A stretch of DNA of 64,000 bases. Origin: Lysobacterales bacterium. Its GTDB lineage: Bacteria; Pseudomonadota; Gammaproteobacteria; Xanthomonadales; Ahniellaceae. Location of the stretch: assembly GCA_016182785.1 (NCBI GenBank), contig JACPFU010000023.1, forward strand, positions 1 to 64,000. The letters are read 5' to 3'. Shown in pieces: positions 40,567 through 49,575 of this stretch (position 1 is its first letter; every line of letters starts with the position of its first letter). A model generated the notes under the pieces. That model worked only from the letters and a program-made list of their open reading frames with translations, made no database searches and was not told where the DNA came from. The position numbers were made by a program, and so were the translations under genes.

Positions 40567-40944
40567 TCACCCCAGCGCCGACAACTCCGCATTCAGCCGC
40601 TCGGGATCGCCCAGGTTCAGTTCGATCAGACGCTTCAGCTGGGTGAAGCTGTCGAGGTCGATCTTCTCCCAGCGAAAACCGATCTGGTCCGGGGTGGCGT
40701 GCGCGGCGCTCGCGCCCATGCTGATCTTCAGGCCATCGCCGAGGCGCAGCTCGATGCGATGCATCGAGTTGAGCTTTCCGCTCCATTCCTGCGGCCGCGT
40801 GGTCAGCGCCCCCTTGAGCGAAATGTCGATCAGCTCGGCGTCCCACATGGCGCGGTCGGAATAGAGCTTGACGCTGCCCTCGAAGCGGAAGCGGTGGAAG
40901 CGGCGACGTTCGGAGTTGGCTTGGTTCGTCATGCACTCGGTCAT
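40567..40944 (-). CDS. PilZ-domain protein
   Basis: 125 residues. RRRFHRFRFEGSVKL supplies the RxxxR motif and DISLKGAL is close to the D/NxSxxG motif of PilZ domains that bind cyclic di-GMP. This makes it a likely effector for motility, adhesion or secretion. The start is the ATG at 40944 or the one at 40932 (MTNQ). It has no obvious partner beside it; pilH at 16991 is the only other pilus-linked gene in the window. Confidence 0.85.
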   Translation of the reverse strand: MTECMTNQANSERRRFHRFRFEGSVKLYSDRAMWDAELIDISLKGALTTRPQEWSGKLNSMHRIELRLGDGLKISMGASAAHATPDQIGFRWEKIDLDSFTQLKRLIELNLGDPERLNAELSALG

Positions 40945-41016
40945 GGCGGTGGCGAGGCCGGAGTCTAGCTCAGGAAGTCCACCAAAGTGTGCGCCCGCGC
41001 ACGCTCGTGCCAGGTC

Positions 41017-41811
41017 TCAGGATTGGCGCTGCAGGACCAGTTCCAGCACGAACTTCGAGCCGAAGTAGGCGAGCACCAGCAACGCGATGCCCGCCAGCAC
41101 CAGGCGTACCGCACGCCGCCCGCGCCAGCCGTGGCGCCAGCGGCCGAACAGCAACGTGCCAAACACCGCCCACGCGAGCACCGACAGTGCCGTCTTGTGC
41201 GCCAGGTGCTGGGCCAGCAGGTCCTCGACGAACAGCACCCCGGTGAGCAGCGCCAGCGTCAACACCAGGAATCCGGCGCCGATCAGCTGGAACAGCAGTT
41301 GCTCGACCTGCACCAGCGGCGGTGCTCCGGAGAACATGCGCGAGAGCTGGTGCGTGCGCAGGGCGTGGTCCTGCAGCCCGAGCTGCAGCGCGACCACTCC
41401 GGCGATCGCGAGCGTGGCGAAGGCGAGCACCGCGAGTGCGGCGTGGGTGGCGATGCGCCAGTCGGCGATGCCACGTGCACCCGGCTGTTCGTCGATCAGC
41501 AAGGCCAGCAGCACCGCCGCCGCAGCGATCGGGAAGACCACGGCGGCGAGGCGCTGCAGGCGTTGCCAATGCATCAGCAGCAGCAACCCGAGCACACACA
41601 GCGCCGCGGTGGCCGACAACGCGTTGAAGAAGTGCAGGTCGAGGCCGCGCCCGCGACCATGCGCGAACAGCATCAGCAGATGCGCGGCCAGCGCCAGGAA
41701 GCCAAGTCCGGGAACGAAGCGCAACCGCTCGGGCCGAGCAGCGGGCGTCAGCGCGGCGAGGGTGCCAAGCGCATAGAACACGCTGGCGAGCAGGGCGAGC
41801 GAAAGGGGCAT
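41017..41811 (-). CDS. ypjD: Cytochrome c assembly-like membrane protein, YpjD
   Basis: 264 residues with about eight membrane helices and the CcsA/HemX-like core (THAALAVLAFATLAIAGVVAL, RMFSGAPPLVQVEQLLF, AHKTALSVLAWAVFGTLLFG). The start at 41811 (MPLSLALLASVFYALG) matches E. coli YpjD, which also sits divergently next to ffh. The biochemical role of YpjD is poorly defined; relation to cytochrome c assembly is by family only. Confidence 0.85.
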   Translation of the reverse strand: MPLSLALLASVFYALGTLAALTPAARPERLRFVPGLGFLALAAHLLMLFAHGRGRGLDLHFFNALSATAALCVLGLLLLMHWQRLQRLAAVVFPIAAAAVLLALLIDEQPGARGIADWRIATHAALAVLAFATLAIAGVVALQLGLQDHALRTHQLSRMFSGAPPLVQVEQLLFQLIGAGFLVLTLALLTGVLFVEDLLAQHLAHKTALSVLAWAVFGTLLFGRWRHGWRGRRAVRLVLAGIALLVLAYFGSKFVLELVLQRQS

Positions 41812-41904
41812 GGATTGCAGTTTGGCATGCGTGGCCGCGCCGCGGGAATGCCCGCGCCCGGCTGCGGCTATACTCCGCGCCCGTTTTTTCCGCCGGTCCT
41901 GAAC

Positions 41905-43287
41905 ATGTTCGAGTCGCTCAGCAGTCGTCTCTCCGCCACGATGCAGAAATTGCGCGGTCGTGCGCGCCTGACCGAGGAAAACATCCGCGAGGCGATGCGC
42001 GACGTGCGCATCGCACTGCTCGAAGCCGACGTCGCGCTGCCGGTGGTTTCGGCGCTGATCGAGCGCATCAAGCAGCGCGCGGTCGGCCAGGACGTGTTGA
42101 AGAGCCTGTCGCCGGGCCAGGCGCTGGTGAAAGTGGTGCAGCAGGAACTGACCGCGGTGATGGGCAGCCAGAACAGCGAGTTGAACCTGAATTGCCCGGC
42201 GCCGGCGGTGATCCTGATGGCCGGCCTGCAAGGCGCCGGCAAGACCACCACCGTGGCCAAGCTCGCCAAGCACCTGCGCGAGCGGCGCAAGAAGAAGGTC
42301 ATGGTGGTGAGCTGCGACGTCTATCGCCCGGCGGCGATCGACCAGTTGAAGACGCTCGCCGGCCAGGTCGACGCGTTGTTCCATCCGAGCGAGCCGGGCG
42401 AGGCGGCGGTGACCATCGTGCAGCGTGCGCTCGATGACGCGCGCAAGAGTTTCGCCGATGTGCTGATCATCGACTCGGCCGGTCGCCTCGCGATCGACAA
42501 CGCGATGATGGAAGAGATCGCGGCCGTGCACGAGGCGGCCAAGCCGATCGAGACCCTGTTCGTGGTCGACGCGATGACCGGCCAGGACGCCGCCAACACC
42601 GCCAAGGCGTTCGCGGCGGCGCTGCCGCTGACCGGCGTGATCCTGACCAAGACCGATGGCGATGCGCGCGGCGGCGCGGCGTTGTCGGTGCGCTACATCA
42701 CCGGGCGCCCGATCAAGTTCGTCGGTGCCGGCGAGAAGCCGGACGCGCTCGAACCGTTCCATCCCGAACGCGCGGCGTCGCGCATCCTCGACATGGGCGA
42801 CGTGCTCAGCCTGGTCGAGGAAGTCGAACGCAAGGTCGACCAGGAGAAGGCGCAGAAGCTGGCCGAGAAGGTCATCAAGGGCAAGAAGTTCGACTTGAAC
42901 GACATGCGCGACCAACTCAGCCAGATGCAGAACATGGGCGGCATCACCGGGCTGATGGACAAGCTGCCGGGCATGGGCCAGATCCCGCAGAACCTGAAGG
43001 ACAAGGTCAACAACCGCGATGTCGATCGCATGATCGCGATCATCGGTTCGATGACCAAGAAGGAGCGGCGCCACCCGGACCTGCTGAACGGTTCGCGCAA
43101 GGTGCGCGTGGCGCGCGGTTCCGGCACGCAGCCGGCCGATGTCAATCGTCTGCTCAAGCAGTACCAGCAGATGGAGAAGATGATGTCCAAGCTCTCCGGC
43201 GGCGGGCTCAAGGGCCTGATGCGGCAGATGAAGGGCATGATGGGCGCGGGCGGCATGGGTCCGGGCGGGATGTTGCCGCCACGCTGA
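41905..43287 (+). CDS. ffh: Signal recognition particle protein Ffh
   Basis: The 460-residue SRP GTPase binds 4.5S RNA and signal sequences and hands ribosomes to FtsY. The NG domain has [26 protein letters not shown] and [13 protein letters not shown]. The C-terminal M domain is methionine rich ([20 protein letters not shown]). The normally invariant DTAGR box reads DSAGR here. No 4.5S RNA gene was seen in the window. Confidence 0.96.
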   Translation: MFESLSSRLSATMQKLRGRARLTEENIREAMRDVRIALLEADVALPVVSALIERIKQRAVGQDVLKSLSPGQALVKVVQQELTAVMGSQNSELNLNCPAPAVILMAGLQGAGKTTTVAKLAKHLRERRKKKVMVVSCDVYRPAAIDQLKTLAGQVDALFHPSEPGEAAVTIVQRALDDARKSFADVLIIDSAGRLAIDNAMMEEIAAVHEAAKPIETLFVVDAMTGQDAANTAKAFAAALPLTGVILTKTDGDARGGAALSVRYITGRPIKFVGAGEKPDALEPFHPERAASRILDMGDVLSLVEEVERKVDQEKAQKLAEKVIKGKKFDLNDMRDQLSQMQNMGGITGLMDKLPGMGQIPQNLKDKVNNRDVDRMIAIIGSMTKKERRHPDLLNGSRKVRVARGSGTQPADVNRLLKQYQQMEKMMSKLSGGGLKGLMRQMKGMMGAGGMGPGGMLPPR

Positions 43288-43293
43288 GCGTCC

Positions 43294-43310
43294 GCGAAAT
43301 TTCGCAGGCG
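43294..43310 (+). promoter_or_regulatory. Shared palindromic motif upstream of comEA-like gene 1
   Basis: GCGAAATTTCGCAGGCG, containing the perfect palindrome GCGAAATTTCGC, lies 126 bases before the comEA-like ATG at 43437. The same 17 bases occur at 53362-53378 before the second comEA-like gene. A regulator-binding site or RNA hairpin is possible; the nature is unknown. Confidence 0.5.
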
Positions 43311-43436
43311 ATGGCGCGCGCAAGGCGCAGCCCGGGTTCCGAAGCAGACGCAGGAATGGCGAGGGGCGAATCCCGAGAATGGTTTCCGTCCGGTGAGCAC
43401 ACCGGCACAACCTCCAACCACTCCAGGGAAACCGCC

Positions 43437-43724
43437 ATGAACTTCATCAAGAACCTCGTCCTCGGCCTGAGCCTGTCGCTGGCCTCGCTCGCTGCCTTCG
43501 CGGCGCAGATCAACCTCAACACCGCGAGCGCGACCCAGCTCGAAACGCTGAACGGCATCGGCGCCGCCAAGGCCGAGGCGATCGTCGCCTATCGCAGCGA
43601 ACACGGCGGCTTCAAATCGGTCGACGAACTCGCGAACGTGAAAGGCATCGGCCTGAAGACGGTCGAGAAGAACCGCGACCAGATGACCGTGACCCCGGCC
43701 GCCAAGGCCACCGCGCAGCGCTGA
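43437..43724 (+). CDS. ComEA-like helix-hairpin-helix DNA-binding protein 1
   Basis: 95 residues with a signal peptide ([16 protein letters not shown]) and one double helix-hairpin-helix domain: [29 protein letters not shown] and [16 protein letters not shown]. ComEA-type periplasmic proteins bind incoming DNA during natural transformation. CAGGGAA precedes the ATG. A paralogue is at 53484; no comEC or comF is in the window. Confidence 0.87.
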   Translation: MNFIKNLVLGLSLSLASLAAFAAQINLNTASATQLETLNGIGAAKAEAIVAYRSEHGGFKSVDELANVKGIGLKTVEKNRDQMTVTPAAKATAQR

Positions 43725-43749
43725 TCCGTTCGCCATCGAGAGTTGCCGA

Positions 43750-43768
43750 CGCCCGCCTCGCGCGGGCG
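43750..43768. terminator. Possible bidirectional hairpin terminator
   Basis: CGCCCGC-CTCGC-GCGGGCG forms a 7-bp stem in the 63-base gap between the convergent comEA-like and smr genes. There is no T-run on either side, so a terminator role is tentative. Confidence 0.3.
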
Positions 43769-43787
43769 CCGCGCCGCCTGATGCGGC

Positions 43788-44366
43788 TCAGCGGGCTCCC
43801 TTCAGCAACACCACCACGGCACCGCTGCCGCCGTCGTTGAAGCGTGCCGAGCGGAACGCGAGGACATCGCCGCGCTGGCGCAGCAGGCGGTCGGTGAGGG
43901 CCTTGAGCACCGGGCCGTCGTGTTTCGAGCGCAGGCCCTTGCCGTGGATGATCTTCACGCACAGATGGCCGCGCGCCTTGCATTCGCCGAGGAATCGCGA
44001 GATCGCCTCGCGGGCCACGGCGGCGGTCATCTGGTGCAGGTCGAGTTCGTCGCGCACGCTGTACTGGCCGCGGCCAAGCTTGAGCAGGATGCGCGGCGCG
44101 ATGCCGTTCTTCAGGTAGCGCAACGGCTCGGCGGCATCCGGATCGAGCGAACTGGGCAAGGGATGCAGCAGTTCCTCGATGACGCGGGCGTCGTCGCGTC
44201 GCGACTGCACCGGCTCCGCCGCGGGCGGTGGCGCACGCGTGTCCTGGCGGTCGCTTTCGAGGCGACGCACGCTGCCGATCGCGTCCAGGAACAGCGCGCG
44301 GTCTTCGGCTGCGACCGGCACGGGTGCAGCGGGCTTGCGGCGGGAATCGGGCGGTCGCTTGGACAT
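43788..44366 (-). CDS. Smr-domain protein
   Basis: 192 residues. The N-terminal half is variable and charged. The C-terminal Smr domain (about 105-190) has ELDLHQMTAAVAREAI, IIHGKGLRSKHDGPVLK and GGSGAVVVLLK, the set seen in SmrA/SmrB-type nucleases of proteobacteria. SmrB cleaves mRNA at collided ribosomes, but whether this protein is SmrA-like or SmrB-like cannot be told by eye. It is divergent from surE. Confidence 0.85.
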   Translation of the reverse strand: MSKRPPDSRRKPAAPVPVAAEDRALFLDAIGSVRRLESDRQDTRAPPPAAEPVQSRRDDARVIEELLHPLPSSLDPDAAEPLRYLKNGIAPRILLKLGRGQYSVRDELDLHQMTAAVAREAISRFLGECKARGHLCVKIIHGKGLRSKHDGPVLKALTDRLLRQRGDVLAFRSARFNDGGSGAVVVLLKGAR

Positions 44367-44474
44367 CGGCGCGCAGGGTGGCGATGGCGGATCTTGTAGC
44401 AGAACCGCCGCCGCCGGTGCGTCGGTGCGCGGGCGGCTCGGCTATCATGCGCCGTTTCCGAGAACCTCCCGTAC

Positions 44475-45254
44475 ATGCATGTCCTGGTAAGCAATGACGA
44501 CGGCGTCGAGGCGCCCGGCATCCGTATCCTCGCGGATGCGATGCGCGCGCTCGGCAAGGTCACCGTGGTCGCGCCCGACCGTGACCGCAGCGGCGCCAGC
44601 AACTCGCTGACGCTTGATGGCCCGATCCGCGTGAGCGAGATCGAACCGGGGCGCTATCGCGTCGCCGGCACTCCGACCGACTGCGTGCACCTGGCGCTGT
44701 GCGGCATGCTCGACGACGAGCCCGACATCGTCGTGTCCGGCATCAACACCTCGGCCAACATGGGCGACGACGTGCTCTATTCGGGCACGGTTGCGGCAGC
44801 GATGGAAGGGCGTTTCCTCGGTCATCCGGCAGTCGCGGTATCGCTCGCATCGCGCGAACACGATCCGCAGCACTACGCGACCGCCGCCCGTGCCGCGCTC
44901 GCCATCGTCAGGAAGCTGGTCGCCGACCCGCTGCCGGCGGACACCATCCTCAACGTCAATGTGCCGGATCGCAGCTGGGACGAGATCGCCGGCTTCGAGG
45001 TGACCCGGCTCGGTCATCGCCACCGTGCCGAGCCCTGCATCCGTGCCAATGATCCGCGCGGTCGCGACATCTGGTGGATCGGTCCGGCCGGTCCCGAGCA
45101 GGACGCCGGCCCCGGTACCGATTTCGACGCGGTGCGCCGCGGCTTCATCTCGATCACGCCGCTGCAGGTCGACCTCACCCGCTACAGCGCGCTGGAAAAT
45201 GTCGCGGCCTGGGTCGATGCGCTCTCGAGTTCGATCGGAGCACGCAAGGCATGA
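44475..45254 (+). CDS. surE: 5'/3'-nucleotidase SurE
   Basis: A 259-residue survival phosphatase that removes phosphate from nucleoside monophosphates. The N-terminus [16 protein letters not shown] holds the metal-binding Asp-Asp pair, and [20 protein letters not shown] the second metal block. It is first in the surE-pcm-yqaA-nlpD-rpoS cluster. Its stop overlaps the pcm start (ATGA). Confidence 0.96.
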   Translation: MHVLVSNDDGVEAPGIRILADAMRALGKVTVVAPDRDRSGASNSLTLDGPIRVSEIEPGRYRVAGTPTDCVHLALCGMLDDEPDIVVSGINTSANMGDDVLYSGTVAAAMEGRFLGHPAVAVSLASREHDPQHYATAARAALAIVRKLVADPLPADTILNVNVPDRSWDEIAGFEVTRLGHRHRAEPCIRANDPRGRDIWWIGPAGPEQDAGPGTDFDAVRRGFISITPLQVDLTRYSALENVAAWVDALSSSIGARKA

Positions 45255-45916
45255 TGGTGCGGCGCGATCCGGCCGGCCTCGGCATGACCTCGCAGCGTGC
45301 GCGCGACCGCATGGTCGACACCCTGCGCGCGGGCGGCATCCAGAACCCGCGCGTGCTCGATGTGATGCGCAACCTGCCGCGGCACCTGTTCGTCGACGAG
45401 GGCCTGGAAGTGCGCGCCTACGAGAACTCGCCGTTGCCGATCGGGCAGGGGCAGACGATCTCGCAGCCCTACATCGTGGCGCGCATGACCGAACTGGTGC
45501 TCGCGGCGAACCCGAAGAAGGTGCTGGAGATCGGCACCGGCTCCGGCTACCAGGCCGCGGTGCTGTCGCAGCTGGTACCGCAGGTGTTCTCGGTCGAGCG
45601 CATCGGCTCGCTGTTGCGCAATGCGCGGCGGCATTTCCGCAGTCTCGGCATCGAGAACATCCGCACCCGCCATGACGACGGCCGTCGCGGCTGGCCCGAG
45701 GAAGCGCCGTTCGACGCCATCCTGATGACGGCGGCGGGCGAGTACATCGATCCACTGCTCGCGGAACAGCTGGCTCCGGGCGGCGTGCTGATCGCACCGG
45801 TCGGTCCGCAGGGCGGCGAGCAGAAGCTGGTGCGCCTGACGCGCGATGCCGACGGCCTGCACGAGTCGGTGCTGGAAGCGGTGAGCTTCGTGCCGCTGCT
45901 CGGGGGCGTGCTCTGA
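45251..45916 (+). CDS. pcm: Protein-L-isoaspartate O-methyltransferase
   Basis: A 221-residue enzyme that repairs isoaspartyl residues in aged proteins using S-adenosylmethionine. It has [12 protein letters not shown], the substrate loop [19 protein letters not shown] and the SAM motif [16 protein letters not shown] at 45251 overlaps surE; a second ATG follows at once. The length includes a short N-terminal extension compared with E. coli Pcm. It overlaps the next gene by one base. Confidence 0.95.
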   Translation: MMVRRDPAGLGMTSQRARDRMVDTLRAGGIQNPRVLDVMRNLPRHLFVDEGLEVRAYENSPLPIGQGQTISQPYIVARMTELVLAANPKKVLEIGTGSGYQAAVLSQLVPQVFSVERIGSLLRNARRHFRSLGIENIRTRHDDGRRGWPEEAPFDAILMTAAGEYIDPLLAEQLAPGGVLIAPVGPQGGEQKLVRLTRDADGLHESVLEAVSFVPLLGGVL

Positions 45917-46503
45917 TGGCCGTGTTCCAGCCGCTGTACCAGAAGACGCTGGGATGGTCCCGGCATCGCCATGCGCCGGCGTGGCTGACCTTCCTGAGCT
46001 TCATCGAGGCGATCTTCTTCCCGGTGCCGCCGGAAGTGATGCTGGCGCCGATGACGCTGGCGCACCCGAAGTCCTGGTTCCGCTTCGCATCGGTAAGCCT
46101 GCTCGGCTCCACCGCGGGGGCGTTCATCGGCTATGCGCTCGGCATGTTCGCGATCGCACTGGTCGAGCCGCACCTGGTCAGCTGGGGGCTCGATGCCGCA
46201 TTCAACGAGGCGCGCGATTCGCTGCAGAAGCACGGCTTCTGGATCATGCTGGTCGGCGGCTTCACCCCGGTGCCGTTCAAGCTGTTCACGATCGCTGCGG
46301 GCACCGTGTCGATGCCGCTGTTGCCGTTCGTCGCAGCGGTACTGATCGGTCGCGGCAAGCGCGTGTACCTGGTCGCGGGCGCCATCCGGCTTGGCGGCGA
46401 GCGAGCCGAACGCGCGCTGCATCGCTACATCGAACCGGTGGGCTGGGCCGCGCTGGTGCTGCTCGCGCTCGGCCTGATCGCGCTGTTCGTGTGGAAGGGT
46501 TGA
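45916..46503 (+). CDS. yqaA: YqaA-like membrane protein (SNARE-associated/DedA superfamily)
   Basis: 195 residues with four to five membrane segments. WLTFLSFIEAIFFPVPPEVMLAP and the later GGFTPVPFKLFTIAAGTVSMPLLPF carry the proline/glycine pattern of the DedA-related family, thought to act in lipid translocation or envelope homeostasis. Its position between pcm and nlpD is conserved in related bacteria as I recall it. TGATG coupling with pcm shows co-translation. Confidence 0.88.
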   Translation: MAVFQPLYQKTLGWSRHRHAPAWLTFLSFIEAIFFPVPPEVMLAPMTLAHPKSWFRFASVSLLGSTAGAFIGYALGMFAIALVEPHLVSWGLDAAFNEARDSLQKHGFWIMLVGGFTPVPFKLFTIAAGTVSMPLLPFVAAVLIGRGKRVYLVAGAIRLGGERAERALHRYIEPVGWAALVLLALGLIALFVWKG

Positions 46504-46505
46504 GC

Positions 46506-47549
46506 ATGCGCCTGCGCGCACTGGCTGCCCTGAGCCTGGCGCTCGCTGCATGTGCGAGCTTCGAGCCGCGCATCTCGGTCGAGTCACACAAGCCGTCCTC
46601 CGGGGCACAGCAGCCGGGCGGGCACATTGCCGCTGCGGCGTCGGTCAGCACCGGCGGCTACGTGGTCGCGCGCGGCGACACGCTGTATGGCATCGCTTTT
46701 CGCAACAAGCTCGATTTCCGCGATCTTGCCGCGTGGAATCGCATCGCTGCGCCGTACACGATCTACCCGGGGCAGCAATTGCGGCTGTCGGCACCGACGC
46801 CATCGGTGCAGGCCGCGGCGGCCGCCGCACCCGCGCCTGCGGCTGCGGCCGTGGCGCCGCAGGTCGAGGTCCCGGCGCCGCCTGCGCCCGTGACTGCAGT
46901 GGAGGATGGCGACGACGTGCAGACGTTTGCCGTGCGCGACGATCCTGCACCGGCCGCCGCAGGCGGGGCGCAACCGCTGCTCACGCAACCGGTGCCGCCG
47001 CCGACAAGCTCTCCTGCCGCCGCGATCGGCCTGGCACCGACGACGCCGCAGCCGCAGCCGGTCACCCCGGTGCCGAGCGAACCTGTCCCGGTTCCCGTGC
47101 CCGCCGCTGCAGCACCGAGCGCCGTCGACACGACGCCAAGGCCGGTGCAGGACCCGAATGCGCCGAGCCGCGAACGCGAAGGCTTGCGCTGGCGCTGGCC
47201 GGTGAGCGGCGCGCTGATCGGTCGCTTTGTCGAAGGTGACCCGACCCAGCAAGGCATCGATCTTGGCGGCAGTCTCGGCAATCCGGTGCTGGCTGCGGCG
47301 GACGGCGAAGTCGTCTATTCCGGCAACGGGCTGCTCGGCTACGGCGAGCTGGTGATCGTGCAGCACAACCCCGGTTTCCTGAGCGCCTATGGGCACAACC
47401 AGAAGCGCCTGGTGCTGGAGGGTGCCCGGGTCAGGGCCGGCCAGCCGATCGCGGAAATGGGTCGGCGGGGCGGCATCGACATGCTGCATTTCGAGATCCG
47501 CCGCAACGGTAAGCCGGTCGACCCGCTAGGCTATCTGCCGCAGCGCTGA
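46506..47549 (+). CDS. nlpD: NlpD-like amidase activator (LysM and degenerate LytM)
   Basis: A 347-residue lipoprotein. The lipobox LAAC ends the signal peptide; LysM at about 52-98 ([18 protein letters not shown] to IYPGQQLRL) binds peptidoglycan; a long Ala/Pro/Val linker (100-220) follows; the LytM/M23 domain starts near 225. It reads QQGIDLGG, so the first zinc His is absent, while YGHN and LHFEIR remain, which is the inactive NlpD form that activates the amidase AmiC in cell separation. In many gammaproteobacteria an rpoS promoter lies within nlpD; none was identified here by eye. Confidence 0.93.
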   Translation: MRLRALAALSLALAACASFEPRISVESHKPSSGAQQPGGHIAAAASVSTGGYVVARGDTLYGIAFRNKLDFRDLAAWNRIAAPYTIYPGQQLRLSAPTPSVQAAAAAAPAPAAAAVAPQVEVPAPPAPVTAVEDGDDVQTFAVRDDPAPAAAGGAQPLLTQPVPPPTSSPAAAIGLAPTTPQPQPVTPVPSEPVPVPVPAAAAPSAVDTTPRPVQDPNAPSREREGLRWRWPVSGALIGRFVEGDPTQQGIDLGGSLGNPVLAAADGEVVYSGNGLLGYGELVIVQHNPGFLSAYGHNQKRLVLEGARVRAGQPIAEMGRRGGIDMLHFEIRRNGKPVDPLGYLPQR

Positions 47550-47556
47550 GGCCGCC

Positions 47557-48438
47557 ATGCACCGCACGCCCGAAGACGAATTGCCGACCGACGACCTGCT
47601 CGAATTGCTCGGGCCGGCGGACGCGGATTCCTTCGAGCGCGACTCGACCACCGCCTACCTGAACGAGATCGGGCTGATTCCCCTGCTCGACGCCGGCGCC
47701 GAGCGCGACCTGGCGGAGCGCGCCCGTGGCGGCGAACTCGCTGCGCGGCAGGGCCTGATCGAAGCCAACCTGCGCCTGGTGGTGAATGCCGCCCGCGCCT
47801 ATCTGGGTCGCGGGCTGCCGATGCTGGACCTGATCGCCGAAGGCAACCTCGGGCTGATCCGCGCGGTCGAGAAGTTCGACCCGGCGCGCGGCTTCCGCTT
47901 CTCGACCTACGCGATGTGGTGGATCCGCGAAGCCATCGAGTTCGCGCTGATGCGGCAGACGCGCGCGGTGCGGCTGCCGGTGCATGTGCTGCGCGAGTTG
48001 GCGCAGGTGCTGCGTGCCGGTCGCGAGTTGACGCGGACGCTCGGGCGCACGCCGACCCTGGAGGAAATCGGTCGCGCGGTGGGCAAGGAAGCCGCGGAGG
48101 TCGCGCGCCTGTATCGCTTCAACGCGCGCGTCGATTCGCTCGATGCGGCACTGGCAGCGGACGACGAACGCCTGCTCGGCGAACTGGTGCCGACGCCCGA
48201 CGAAGCCGCGGCCGACGGGCTCGGCGAGATCGCGCACGATGCCCGCCTCGATCTGTGGTTGGCGGAGTTGCCGGCGCGCAGTCGCGAGGTGCTGGAGCGG
48301 CGCTTCGGTCTGCTCGAACAGCCGCTGCAGTCGCTCGCCGAAGTGGCGCAGGTGCTCGGCGTTTCGCGCGAGCGCGTGCGCCAGATCGAAGCCGAGGCAT
48401 TGGCCCGGCTGCGCGTGCGTGCGCGCGAACCGAACTAG
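47557..48438 (+). CDS. rpoS: RNA polymerase sigma factor RpoS
   Basis: A 293-residue stationary-phase and general-stress sigma factor. Region 1.2 has [16 protein letters not shown]; region 2 has [38 protein letters not shown] and the -10-reading [18 protein letters not shown]; region 4 ends with [20 protein letters not shown] for -35 binding. It is shorter than the E. coli protein. The final stop shares bases with the stop of the convergent TonB-like gene. Confidence 0.95.
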   Translation: MHRTPEDELPTDDLLELLGPADADSFERDSTTAYLNEIGLIPLLDAGAERDLAERARGGELAARQGLIEANLRLVVNAARAYLGRGLPMLDLIAEGNLGLIRAVEKFDPARGFRFSTYAMWWIREAIEFALMRQTRAVRLPVHVLRELAQVLRAGRELTRTLGRTPTLEEIGRAVGKEAAEVARLYRFNARVDSLDAALAADDERLLGELVPTPDEAAADGLGEIAHDARLDLWLAELPARSREVLERRFGLLEQPLQSLAEVAQVLGVSRERVRQIEAEALARLRVRAREPN

Positions 48439-49106
48439 CGCTGGGCCAGGCTGAAGGAAATCGGCACCAGCGCGCGCGATCGGCTCGGCAAGCCGTTTTC
48501 GATCAGCGGCCGGAAGCGCCAGCGACGCTGCACCTGCTCGATCGCGCTGCGATCCAGCACGCCGTGGCCCGAACTGCGCTGCACCTCCACGGCTTCCGCT
48601 CGGCCATCGACGCCGATCGTCACCAGCAACAGGACCTCACCCTGCCAACCCTTGCGGATGGCTGCGGTTGGATAACGCGGCGGCGGCGCGTCGAGGTAGG
48701 AGACGGCGCCGATCAGCGTCGGTGCAAACGTCTGCGTCGCAGCGTCGGCGTAGTCCAGCGGGTCGGTCGGCGCGGGCAGGGTCACAGGCACCAGGTCGGC
48801 AGAAGTCGCTGCCGGCAACGGGTTCGGGATCGCGGCCGGCGTCGGCGGCGCGCGCCGGGTCGGCGCCGGCGTGGTCTTCGGCAACTGCACCGGGACCAGT
48901 GGCGCGGGTGGCGGCGGCAAGATCGGTGGTTCGCGCATCACCACCTCGATCGGATCGACGGCGGTGTCCGGCTGGGTGTCGGGTGTCCGCACCGGAGCGA
49001 CCAGCAGCGCGAACGCGGAGACATGCAGGACCAGCGCGAAGGCGATGGCGCCGGTGCGCGCCGGGCTGATGCGGGAGTCGGAATCGGCAGTGGTGATCGT
49101 CGACAT
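48435..49106 (-). CDS. TonB-like energy transducer
   Basis: 223 residues: one N-terminal membrane helix ([21 protein letters not shown]), a proline-rich spacer (about 50-115, [14 protein letters not shown]) and a C-terminal TonB domain ([47 protein letters not shown]). It would link inner-membrane proton force to outer-membrane receptors. The start at 49106 is backed by GAGGGGAAG. No ExbB/ExbD genes are nearby. Confidence 0.87.
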   Translation of the reverse strand: MSTITTADSDSRISPARTGAIAFALVLHVSAFALLVAPVRTPDTQPDTAVDPIEVVMREPPILPPPPAPLVPVQLPKTTPAPTRRAPPTPAAIPNPLPAATSADLVPVTLPAPTDPLDYADAATQTFAPTLIGAVSYLDAPPPRYPTAAIRKGWQGEVLLLVTIGVDGRAEAVEVQRSSGHGVLDRSAIEQVQRRWRFRPLIENGLPSRSRALVPISFSLAQR

Positions 49107-49189
49107 GGGGCTTCCCCTCGAAATCCGGAACGGCTCCGGTGAGGTGGACAACGCGCATGCAGGTGGATCGGGGTTGCGCAGCCCGGGCT

Positions 49190-49567
49190 TCAGTCCTGGC
49201 CCGGCAGGATGAACGCGGCGACGACCTTGCGGCCTTCGCCAAGCAGCACGTTGTAGGTGCGCGCCGCGGCGGCGTTGTCCATCACCTCGATGCCGATGCG
49301 CCGCGTCAGGAAGGCAGCGAACACTTCGCGCGCCGGGAACACCTGGCTCGGGCCGGTACCGAGGATCAACACCGTTGGCTCGGTGGCGAGCAGGGCGGTG
49401 CAGTCTGCCGCCGAGAGCGTGTTCGCATCGCGTACCGGCCAGTCGAATGCGGCGAGGCCGGCACCGAGCGCGAAGCTCGCGCGGCGTTCGCCGCTCGCGA
49501 GCAGGATGCGGTCCGGGCCGACGCTGCGGATGTGGTCGCCGTCCGGAGCCTCATGACTCCATTGCAT
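49190..49567 (-). CDS. Mth938-like (DUF498) protein
   Basis: 125 residues matching the small Mth938/DUF498 family: PTVLILGTGPSQVFP is the signature loop, followed by FLTRRIGIEVMDNAAAARTYNVLLGEGRKVVAAFI. Human relatives assemble respiratory complex I; the bacterial role is unsettled. It lies eight bases downstream of the yhbY stop and may be co-transcribed with it. Confidence 0.83.
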   Translation of the reverse strand: MQWSHEAPDGDHIRSVGPDRILLASGERRASFALGAGLAAFDWPVRDANTLSAADCTALLATEPTVLILGTGPSQVFPAREVFAAFLTRRIGIEVMDNAAAARTYNVLLGEGRKVVAAFILPGQD

Positions 49568-49575
49568 GGCCGCGA

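Noticed and set aside
43758-43787. Small RNA gene between comEA-like gene 1 and smr
   Set aside because: Only a GC-rich hairpin without promoter-like boxes or a T-run is visible.
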